Positions 1 to 5,423 of a DNA stretch of 5,443 nt are shown here, one piece after another (positions within the stretch are counted from its first letter, which is position 1; each line of letters begins with the position of its first letter). Made by a program: the position numbers and the translations under genes. This DNA is from Desulfobacteraceae bacterium. Lineage in GTDB: Bacteria > Desulfobacterota > Desulfobacteria > Desulfobacterales > Desulfobacteraceae. Location of the stretch: NCBI GenBank assembly GCA_030638935.1, contig DAOWDR010000696.1, positions 1 to 5,443 of the forward strand. The letters are read 5' to 3'. A model generated the notes under the pieces. That model saw only the letters and a program-made list of their open reading frames with translations, ran no database searches and was not told the DNA's origin.

Positions 1-19
1 ACAGGATAAAATATCCTGT
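1..19 (-). terminator. Hairpin of a probable intrinsic terminator after the chemoreceptor gene, cut by the window edge
   Basis: A perfect 8-bp inverted repeat (acaggata at 1-8, tatcctgt at 12-19, loop aaa) begins 16 nt past the stop codon of the chemoreceptor gene. The bases at 20-24 (gcctg) could extend the stem if matching bases lie beyond the left edge. The run of U residues expected after the stem on the minus strand would be outside the window, so termination is inferred from position and stem only. No other gene-end signal is visible here. Confidence 0.6.
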
Positions 20-35
20 GCCTGCAATTTAACAA

Positions 36-2384
36 TTAAAAATTTTTGAAATCATCGTCATCATCAAAGGGAATAACCTGATCAGGCCGTATCTCTTTTG
101 CATCATGTGCCAGCATTTTTTTCTTGCCGGGACCCACTGGTTTTAAATGGTGGGAAACCGTTTTTATTGTCCGGCTGGTTCCGGTGCTGGCTTGGTCTCT
201 TTTACCGGTGACCATCATCATCAGGTCACCTACATAATCCCTGAGCTGCTCGGCCTGGGCATTCATTTCTTCGGATGCCGATGCAGATTCTTCCGCATTG
301 GCAGCATTCTGCTGAACCACTTTATCCATTTCGGAAATAGCAATATTTACCTGCTCAATACCCGCAGACTGTTCCTTGGATGCTTCAGAAATTTCCGCCA
401 CCAGGTCTCCAACTTTGGCAGAATTTTGGGCAACCTGGCTGAATGCATCATTGGTGGTTGTAACAAGTTCAGAACCATCATTGACCTTTTTCACAGTGCC
501 TTCAATAAGTTCGGCAGTGTTTTTTGCCGCATCTGCAGACCGCATGGCAAGGTTTCTTACTTCTTCGGCCACAACTGCAAAGCCTGCTCCTGCTTCTCCT
601 GCCCTGGCAGCTTCAACGGCCGCATTTAGGGCAAGAAGATTTGTCTGAAAAGCAATTTCATCTATGGTTTTTATAATTTTTTGTGTTTCTTCGCTGGCCT
701 TTGAAATTTCTTCCATGGAAATAATGAGTTGATCCATGGATTCATCAGCAGTTTTAACCACCTGGTTGGCATCTTTCATGAGGTTGTCTGCATGGCTTGC
801 GTTCTCAGCATTTTTCTTGGTCATGGAAGACATTTCTTCCATGGATGATGAGGTTTCTTCGATGGAGGCTGCCTGCTCGGATGCACCTTCGGCCATTGAC
901 TGACTTGATGATGATACCTGACTCGAGGCTGCTGCCACCTGGTTGGCCCCTTCACCCATTCCAAGGCTGATGTTTTTCAGTACGGATACAATCCCCCTGG
1001 CAATGATAAACGCCAGGAACAGCCCGGCAAGAATCGCAATCACCGAAACAATGGCCACATTTCTTTTTGTACTCTGGGCGGCAGCAAGCATGGCCTTGTC
1101 CGTTAAAATATTATTGGCAGCCTCTTTTCTTAACTCGTCTAAAAGTTTTTGCGTCTTTACAAGATTCGGAGCTGTCTGGGTTGCATAAATATTTGCGGCG
1201 TTCTCTTTTCCCATGAGAAGATCCTCGGCTCTGGTCGATAATTTTCCAAGTAATTCCTGGGTCTTGTGCAACTCCTGGGTGGTTTCATTTTTGAAAATTG
1301 CGATGGCCTTGTTCCTGCCGGCCATCAGTGTGTTTTCATATTTAATTGCCTGGTCAATGAGTCCGGCTACCTGTTCAAGATATGCTTGTGTCTTTTTTTC
1401 AAATATGGATTCTGCCAGATCTTTATCCCCGTTATTTAAAGCATTATTTATCAGGACAGCACTGGCGTGGAGAGCATCATGGGGTTCTTTTACCGCCGTT
1501 AAAATTTTATTCAGGGTTGGATTGCTGTCCATGAGTTTTGTTGCTTCTTCTGAACCAAACCATTGACCAAACTCGCATTTTGCAGGATCTGTCTGAACTG
1601 TTATCAATGACCCTTTTATCAAAGACTGGGCAACCATGGATGCCCATTTTCTGTGGTCATCCAGTCTTTGCCGCAGCGTATCAAGAAGACCGGGATGGAC
1701 CTGTTGGTATGATTCTATAATATGTTTTGCTGTTCCATGAACTTTTTGATGTGGAATTTTTATTTCCTGGAGCAGCCGGGCCAGATCAGGATCTGACTGG
1801 GCGGTTTTTTCAGCTTCCTGACTATAAAGCCATTTGCCGAAACTGCATTGGGTATGATCGGTCTGGGCGACTACTTTTTCTGCATTGTTAAGAATCGCAT
1901 CTTGTATGGTTTGTGCCCATAGAAGATGCTTAACCTCTATAACGGCTAAAAAACCGGGTAGCCCGGGATCAGCTTCTTCATAGGCCTCATTAATAGTTAT
2001 GGCGGATTCATGGAGAAGGCGGTGGGGCTCTTCAATCTCTTTAAACAGCGGTGCTAGTGTCGGCACTAATGCTTCTGCCTGTTTTCTGCCTTCTCCAAAT
2101 AGCCATTTGCCAAAGCCGCATTGGGTATGATCGGTCTGGACATGAAGTTTATGAACCGTATCGTCTGTCAGAAGCTTGTTTACATCCATTATCCAGTTAA
2201 GATGATCCACTTCTTTCTGGGCAAGTTCCCCATCAAGGGATGTTCCGTGAATTACCTCTTCTGCATTTTTAACAATCCCTCCTACCCCTGTAAAACTGAT
2301 GGTCCCCAGTACGATCAGGAGAAGAATAATGATGCCAAATCCCGTTGCAATTTTTTTGCCGATGGTTAAATTTTTCCAGTTCAT
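36..2384 (-). CDS. Methyl-accepting chemotaxis protein with three tandem CZB-type zinc-binding modules in its external region
   Basis: Membrane chemoreceptor of 782 residues that should signal through CheW to a CheA kinase. Seen in order: short basic N-terminus, TM1 (about 12-33), a long external region (about 34-442), TM2 (about 443-464) and a cytoplasmic signalling hairpin (about 475-720) with the conserved tip from E576 through EAARAGE (591-597). The external region holds three modules of the CZB (chemoreceptor zinc-binding) pattern: H61, C89, H121, H125; H153, C180, H212, H216; H244, C270, H302, H306. Each has Cys-x-FG[KQ]W and Px-type HxxxH ends. Two 36-residue helical repeats follow (about 358-393 and 394-429). 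A complete HAMP domain is not recognisable after TM2. Glu/Gln-rich segments near 502-518 and 698-708 look like methylation regions. The tail ends DDDDDFKNF. The ATG at 2384-2382 follows AAGGAG at 2395-2390 by 5 nt. It is the last gene of the operon. The ligand is inferred (zinc or oxidant), not shown. Confidence 0.95.
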   Translation of the reverse strand: MNWKNLTIGKKIATGFGIIILLLIVLGTISFTGVGGIVKNAEEVIHGTSLDGELAQKEVDHLNWIMDVNKLLTDDTVHKLHVQTDHTQCGFGKWLFGEGRKQAEALVPTLAPLFKEIEEPHRLLHESAITINEAYEEADPGLPGFLAVIEVKHLLWAQTIQDAILNNAEKVVAQTDHTQCSFGKWLYSQEAEKTAQSDPDLARLLQEIKIPHQKVHGTAKHIIESYQQVHPGLLDTLRQRLDDHRKWASMVAQSLIKGSLITVQTDPAKCEFGQWFGSEEATKLMDSNPTLNKILTAVKEPHDALHASAVLINNALNNGDKDLAESIFEKKTQAYLEQVAGLIDQAIKYENTLMAGRNKAIAIFKNETTQELHKTQELLGKLSTRAEDLLMGKENAANIYATQTAPNLVKTQKLLDELRKEAANNILTDKAMLAAAQSTKRNVAIVSVIAILAGLFLAFIIARGIVSVLKNISLGMGEGANQVAAASSQVSSSSQSMAEGASEQAASIEETSSSMEEMSSMTKKNAENASHADNLMKDANQVVKTADESMDQLIISMEEISKASEETQKIIKTIDEIAFQTNLLALNAAVEAARAGEAGAGFAVVAEEVRNLAMRSADAAKNTAELIEGTVKKVNDGSELVTTTNDAFSQVAQNSAKVGDLVAEISEASKEQSAGIEQVNIAISEMDKVVQQNAANAEESASASEEMNAQAEQLRDYVGDLMMMVTGKRDQASTGTSRTIKTVSHHLKPVGPGKKKMLAHDAKEIRPDQVIPFDDDDDFKNF
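1828..1866 (-). repeat. Intragenic repeat copy B, in CZB module 2 of the chemoreceptor gene
   Basis: This 39-nt stretch matches 2101-2139 at 36 of 39 positions by eye. The two copies are exactly 273 nt (91 codons) apart, so they stay in frame. It encodes residues of the Q-T-D-H-T-Q-C-x-F-G-K-W segment containing C180. The neighbouring parts of modules 1 and 2 are much less alike, so this is either a strongly constrained motif, a recent partial duplication, or local gene conversion. Confidence 0.85.
2101..2139 (-). repeat. Intragenic repeat copy A, in CZB module 1 of the chemoreceptor gene
   Basis: Partner of the stretch at 1828-1866, with three mismatches over 39 nt. It encodes the zinc-site Cys (C89) and the FGKW motif of module 1. 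The third module (C270, codon at 1577-1575) has the same protein pattern, but its DNA has diverged, with QTDPAKC in place of QTDHTQC. Modules 1 and 2 are therefore the closer pair. Confidence 0.85.
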
Positions 2385-2427
2385 AATTTCTCCTTAAAAA
2401 AGATAATATTTAATTGTTTTTTCAAAA

Positions 2428-2949
2428 TTAATTATTTTTGGATGTACTTTCCAGGGCCGAAATTTCAACACTGCTCAATACTTGATCAATATTGAGAAGA
2501 ATTTTTACTCCACCTTCCATTTTGGCCATACCCAGGATATAATCTGTGTCCAGTTTGCTTCCAAAGGCAGGTGTCTCTTCAATCTCTTCCTGGGTAATAT
2601 TGACTACCTCAGAGACTGAATCCACAACAATACCAATAAGGATTGTGCCTGATTCACCGTCAATTTCCACAACAATGATGCATGTTCTCTCAGAATAGGG
2701 GATAGCGGCCATGGAAAATTTTAGTCTGAGATCAATGACAGGAATGACCTTGCCACGGAGATTGATAACCCCTTTAACAAAATCCGGCGTCTGGGGCACA
2801 GACGTTATGGACATCATACCAATGATCTCCTTTACCTTGAGGATACCAATGCCGTAAGTTTCATCGGCCAGTGTGAATGTGAGATATTTCCCTGTTTTTA
2901 TTGTGATTTCCTGGATAGCCCGGTCCAGATTACCAATCTCCTCTTCCAT
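2428..2949 (-). CDS. cheW: CheW chemotaxis coupling protein
   Basis: A 173-residue cytoplasmic adaptor that links receptors to the CheA kinase in chemoreceptor arrays. After a short charged leader (1-19) comes one CheW domain: YLTFTLADETYGIGILKVKE (22-41) forms the first strands, followed by VPQTPDFVKGVINLRGKVIP (51-70). In the latter, NLRG (63-66) carries the Arg known in the family to sit at the receptor and kinase interface. VIDLR (71-75) and LIGIVVDSVSEV (104-115) complete the typical pattern. Length fits a single-domain CheW, with no receiver attached (so not CheV). The ATG at 2949-2947 is preceded by AAGGAG (2962-2957) with 7-nt spacing. It lies 22 nt after the receiver gene and 43 nt before the receptor gene, consistent with a dedicated adaptor for that receptor. 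A specific partnership is inferred from position. Confidence 0.96.
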   Translation of the reverse strand: MEEEIGNLDRAIQEITIKTGKYLTFTLADETYGIGILKVKEIIGMMSITSVPQTPDFVKGVINLRGKVIPVIDLRLKFSMAAIPYSERTCIIVVEIDGESGTILIGIVVDSVSEVVNITQEEIEETPAFGSKLDTDYILGMAKMEGGVKILLNIDQVLSSVEISALESTSKNN

Positions 2950-2971
2950 TACACATCTCCTTCTTTAAATA

Positions 2972-3349
2972 TTAATAGTTATTACGATATTTTGGATTTT
3001 TGGCCATGTGCTGGAAGATGCTTTTCAGCTCAGCCATATCAATTGGTTTGACCATGTAATAAAGGATTCCCTGGCTGCGGACTTTTTTTTCCACATCCCT
3101 GGAGCTGTGTCCGGTCATGGTAATAATTTCCATTCCAGACCATCCTTTTTTCAACTTGGGAATTAAATCATAGGCAATGGTATCCGGCAGGAAGATATCA
3201 AGTAAAATGAGATCAAATATTTCAGTTTCAATGATGCCTAAAGCCTCTTTCCCTGTTTCAGCGACAATGGCCTTGTGGCCCCATTTTTCTATCTTTAGTT
3301 TCAAGAATTTTGACACCTGACCTGTATCTTCGATAATTAGAATTTTCAT
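2972..3349 (-). CDS. Single-domain response regulator (CheY-like receiver)
   Basis: A 125-residue protein made only of a receiver domain, with no output domain. The phosphorylation site elements are all visible: acidic pair E7-D8, phosphoacceptor D51 in LILLDIFLPD, conserved Thr T79 in ITMTG, the aromatic switch position Y98 and Lys K101 in the KP motif. It should accept phosphate from a histidine kinase, probably CheA given its partners. It may act as a CheY that binds the flagellar motor, a phosphate sink, or an adaptor for another output; sequence alone does not decide. The acidic pair is E-D rather than D-D, which is common among receivers. The ATG at 3349-3347 has GAGG at 3358-3355, 5 nt upstream. 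It is the first gene after the sigma54 promoter, whose predicted start of transcription lies about 44 nt upstream, so its leader is short. Confidence 0.93.
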   Translation of the reverse strand: MKILIIEDTGQVSKFLKLKIEKWGHKAIVAETGKEALGIIETEIFDLILLDIFLPDTIAYDLIPKLKKGWSGMEIITMTGHSSRDVEKKVRSQGILYYMVKPIDMAELKSIFQHMAKNPKYRNNY

Positions 3350-3404
3350 GGTGGCCTCGTCGTATTGTGAATTCTTTCGTAAAATTTTGTCTGGTCGCTT
3401 TCAG

Positions 3405-3419
3405 GCATTGAAGGTGCCA
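3405..3419 (-). promoter_or_regulatory. Sigma54 (-24/-12) promoter of the receiver-cheW-receptor operon
   Basis: The minus strand reads TGGCACCTTCAATGC, against the sigma54 consensus TGGCAC-N5-TTGC. It matches 9 of the 10 defined positions with the exact spacing, and the invariant GG (3418-3417) and GC (3406-3405) are both present. Counting from the GC element puts transcription start near 3393, giving a leader of about 44 nt before the ATG at 3349. The next gene upstream encodes a GAFTGA-containing sigma54 activator, which strongly supports the assignment. Confidence 0.85.
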
Positions 3420-3442
3420 TAGATGATTAGAAAGCAATTGAT

Positions 3443-3453
3443 ATGCCAGGCAT
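3443..3453. promoter_or_regulatory. Small palindrome ATGCC-A-GGCAT upstream of the sigma54 promoter
   Basis: Perfect 5-bp arms around one central base, centred about 55 bp upstream of the predicted transcription start. It could be a regulator contact. It is short enough to occur by chance, so no binding protein is assigned. Confidence 0.25.
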
Positions 3454-3465
3454 GACATGTTTGTT

Positions 3466-3478
3466 TATCTTGTTGATT
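3466..3478 (-). promoter_or_regulatory. Possible IHF site between candidate activator sites and promoter
   Basis: The minus strand reads AATCAA-CAAG-ATA, one mismatch from the IHF consensus WATCAA-N4-TTR. It is centred about 79 bp upstream of the predicted start, the usual place for DNA bending that brings a distant activator to sigma54 polymerase. The surrounding DNA is AT-rich and a near match can arise by chance. Confidence 0.3.
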
Positions 3479-3515
3479 TTATTTAGAAAAATGCTTTTTA
3501 TCGGAAAATAATATT

Positions 3516-3536
3516 TTTTAGAAAATGGGGTTGAAT
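3516..3536. repeat. Copy 1 of an exact 21-bp direct repeat, candidate activator-binding site
   Basis: Identical at all 21 positions to 3587-3607, core agaaaatggggttgaat. It is centred about 133 bp upstream of the predicted transcription start, within the usual range for enhancer sites of sigma54 activators. Its AATGGG (3524-3529) is also one arm of an inverted repeat with CCCATT at 3540-3545. Binding by the activator encoded next door is inferred. Confidence 0.6.
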
Positions 3537-3545
3537 TTACCCATT
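3524..3545. promoter_or_regulatory. Inverted repeat AATGGG-N10-CCCATT overlapping direct-repeat copy 1
   Basis: Six-base arms at 3524-3529 and 3540-3545 are perfect complements separated by 10 bases. The arm centres are 16 bp apart, about one and a half helical turns. Fis-type activators usually bind as dimers to dyads, so this element gives repeat copy 1 the symmetry such a dimer would need. Copy 2 of the direct repeat lacks the second arm. Confidence 0.4.
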
Positions 3546-3568
3546 CTATGCGTATTGCTGGTGTAATA

Positions 3569-3582
3569 CTTTGAAATCAAAG
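3569..3582. promoter_or_regulatory. Perfect dyad CTTTGA-N2-TCAAAG between the two direct repeats
   Basis: Six-base arms at 3569-3574 and 3577-3582 are perfectly complementary, with two central A residues. The dyad is centred about 182 bp upstream of the predicted transcription start and lies between the two 21-bp repeats. It could be an operator for the adjacent activator or another regulator. A two-base loop and lack of a following U run make a terminator unlikely. Confidence 0.4.
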
Positions 3583-3586
3583 AAAA

Positions 3587-3607
3587 TTTTAGAAAATGGG
3601 GTTGAAT
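3587..3607. repeat. Copy 2 of the exact 21-bp direct repeat, candidate activator-binding site
   Basis: Identical to 3516-3536, with start positions 71 bp apart. It lies 22 bp past the stop codon of the activator gene and about 204 bp upstream of the predicted transcription start. A partial third element, aaatgggg at 3614-3621, follows closely. Exact conservation of 21 bp in otherwise unconstrained AT-rich DNA suggests protein binding or a recent local duplication. Confidence 0.6.
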
Positions 3608-3628
3608 AGCCTCAAATGGGGGTATTTT

Positions 3629-5389
3629 TCAGGACTTGATAATATTATGTTTCTTGATTTTCGAGTAAAGGGTTTTGCGGTTCATTCCCAGGATTGATGC
3701 AACCTTGCCTTGCTGCCACTGATTTTTTTGCAAATAATGGGTAATAATTTTATTTTCATAATTTTTCATCGCATCCTGTAAATTATGAACATCATCACCA
3801 ATATTTAATTCAATCTCCTGAACGGCTAAGCTTTTATCCCTTTCTGCACCGAAAGAATCAAATACATCAAGCCGATTAAGGGTAATATATCGATGGATAA
3901 TATTCTGCAATTCCCTTACATTACCCGGCCAGTCATAGTTTTCCAATGCAGTCATTATGTTTGGCGGAATGTGTGGCAGGGTCTTGCCGCGATTGAATCT
4001 TTTTAAAAAATGATAAATTAAAAATGCAATATCTTCTCTTCTCTTTCGAAGGGGTGGAAGATGTATTGGAACAACATTAATCCGGTAGAAAAAATCAGAC
4101 CGCATAAATCCTTTTTTTACAAGCATGTCCATATCTTTGTTTGTGGCGGCAATCACTCGGATATCCGTCTTGACAGGCAGATTACTCCCAAGGGGGATGA
4201 ATCCGTTTCCATCAATTGCCCGGAGCAACTTGACCTGCATATTTAAATTGATTTCTCCAATCTCATCCAGAAATAGGGTTCCTTTATCTGCGATCTCTAA
4301 AAACCCTGACTTATCAATATTGGCACCTGTAAAGGCTCCTTTTTTGTATCCAAAGAATTCACTTTCGACCAGATTATCAGGAATCCCTCCGCAGTTCACC
4401 GGCAGAAACGATTGATCCTTTCTTTTTCCCAAAGTGTGGATGGCGTTGGCGACAAGTTCCTTACCGGTTCCTGATTCGCCATAAATAAACACACTGGCAT
4501 CGGATGAGGCCACCTCCAAAATAAGGTTATAGATTTCCTGCATTTTTATACTTTGCCCTATAATATCGCCCAGGCCGTAACGATTGGTGCTCGCCGATTT
4601 TAACAGTCTATTTTCCAGTTGAAGTTTTTTTTGATTTTCCTCCATCATTTGTTCAGCAATCTTTCGATCATTGATATCAATTGCTATTACTTGCTGGCCT
4701 GAAATTTTTCCCTCTGAATCCAATCCGGGGCTGGCAATATAATAATACCATCTCTTATTTTTAGGGCTTTGGTTTTCAAAGTTGATTGTTTCACCTGAAA
4801 ACACTTTATTCCCCAAACACCAGGGACATTTGTCACTAAATCCATGAAGCAGTTCATAACAATTGGCACCAATAGCATCATATCCGAGATGATCAATTAA
4901 TGCTTTATTCATAAATTTAATTTTATAATCTCTGGAAACAGTATAGATAAATCCATTGAAATTATTTAAAATCAGATCAAGCTGTTCCTTACTTTTTCGC
5001 AAAACATCTCTTACGAAATATCTCTCAGTCTCATCTGTATATACAGAGACTATTTCTCCTGTGGATAAACGATAAACAAAATTTTCCCGCCATGCTGTCA
5101 GCCTGTTGTCTTCATATAGGCAGACAGGAAAATGTTCGGGAATCCCTGTTGCCCATACCTTTTGAAAAATTGCAAATAGTCCGAAATCTTTAATCTTTGG
5201 AAAAATTTTCAGAACACTTTGGCCCAGGAGATTTTCTTTGGGAATGTTATCGATTTTTTCTGCTTGTTTGTTAAAATACTTAAAAATAAAATCTTGCCCA
5301 TTCTGGCTTACTTCATAGATGGCTATTGCGCTGTTAATATTATCCAATAGTTCTTGATATTTTTTTTCAGGTTTCATTTGGGATTTCAT
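3629..5389 (-). CDS. Sigma54-dependent transcriptional activator with two PAS sensor domains (PAS-PAS-AAA+-Fis HTH)
   Basis: A 586-residue enhancer-binding protein that should remodel sigma54 RNA polymerase by ATP hydrolysis. Order: PAS1 (about 9-125), PAS2 (about 133-243), a helical linker (about 243-268), AAA+ domain (about 273-500) and a Fis-type helix-turn-helix (about 540-582). The AAA+ domain shows Walker A GESGTGK (304-310), the sigma54-contacting GAFTGA loop (351-356), Walker B TLFLDE (371-376), sensor I near 412-418, candidate arginine fingers R430 and R436, and WPGNVREL (487-494). All motifs are intact, so it is probably active. There is no receiver domain, so control is by PAS signals rather than phosphorylation. 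PAS2 holds C177, H182, C188 and C191 (CPWC), a possible metal or redox site. The probable target is the sigma54 promoter at 3405-3419. The ATG at 5389-5387 has no clear Shine-Dalgarno sequence, and the frame is open to the right edge without another standard start codon in view. M5 is an alternative start, and a start outside the window cannot be excluded. Confidence 0.93.
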   Translation of the reverse strand: MKSQMKPEKKYQELLDNINSAIAIYEVSQNGQDFIFKYFNKQAEKIDNIPKENLLGQSVLKIFPKIKDFGLFAIFQKVWATGIPEHFPVCLYEDNRLTAWRENFVYRLSTGEIVSVYTDETERYFVRDVLRKSKEQLDLILNNFNGFIYTVSRDYKIKFMNKALIDHLGYDAIGANCYELLHGFSDKCPWCLGNKVFSGETINFENQSPKNKRWYYYIASPGLDSEGKISGQQVIAIDINDRKIAEQMMEENQKKLQLENRLLKSASTNRYGLGDIIGQSIKMQEIYNLILEVASSDASVFIYGESGTGKELVANAIHTLGKRKDQSFLPVNCGGIPDNLVESEFFGYKKGAFTGANIDKSGFLEIADKGTLFLDEIGEINLNMQVKLLRAIDGNGFIPLGSNLPVKTDIRVIAATNKDMDMLVKKGFMRSDFFYRINVVPIHLPPLRKRREDIAFLIYHFLKRFNRGKTLPHIPPNIMTALENYDWPGNVRELQNIIHRYITLNRLDVFDSFGAERDKSLAVQEIELNIGDDVHNLQDAMKNYENKIITHYLQKNQWQQGKVASILGMNRKTLYSKIKKHNIIKS

Positions 5390-5393
5390 AACA

Positions 5394-5423
5394 ATTATAT
5401 GTAACCATAAGTTAAGGAAGCAA
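5394..5423 (-). promoter_or_regulatory. Possible sigma70-type promoter overlapping the start of the activator gene
   Basis: The minus strand has a perfect -10 hexamer TATAAT (5399-5394), and TTGCTT (5423-5418; 3 of 6 to consensus) lies 18 bp upstream as a weak -35. Transcription would begin at about 5388-5386, on the annotated ATG itself, so the message would be leaderless or use a later start. The region is AT-rich and the match may be accidental. Confidence 0.35.

Noticed and set aside
147..629. A 160-codon open frame on the plus strand opposite the chemoreceptor signalling domain
   Set aside because: It lies antisense to the most conserved part of the receptor, its predicted product resembles no family I recognise, and it has no convincing ribosome site. 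Open antisense frames are common opposite MCP signalling domains.
1213..1566. A 117-codon open frame on the plus strand inside the receptor gene
   Set aside because: It is an antisense shadow of the CZB-stalk region with no recognisable domain or start signal.
2385..2427. The AT-rich gap between cheW and the receptor gene as a separate promoter or terminator
   Set aside because: It contains A and T runs but no stable GC-containing stem and no convincing promoter pair. The Shine-Dalgarno sequence at 2390-2395 explains its conserved part.
3258..3458. A 66-codon minus-strand frame overlapping the start of the receiver gene
   Set aside because: Its start lies upstream of the predicted sigma54 transcription start at about 3393. 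It overlaps the well-supported receiver gene in another frame and encodes no recognisable protein.
3569..3582. The CTTTGA-N2-TCAAAG dyad as a terminator for the activator gene
   Set aside because: The RNA loop would be only two bases, the stem is AT-rich and weak, and no run of U follows on the minus strand. An operator role fits better, and no clear terminator was found between the activator and the operon.
4125..4415. A 96-codon plus-strand frame opposite the AAA+ domain of the activator
   Set aside because: The opposite strand encodes the conserved GAFTGA and Walker B region, and the plus-strand product looks like a reverse reading of it.
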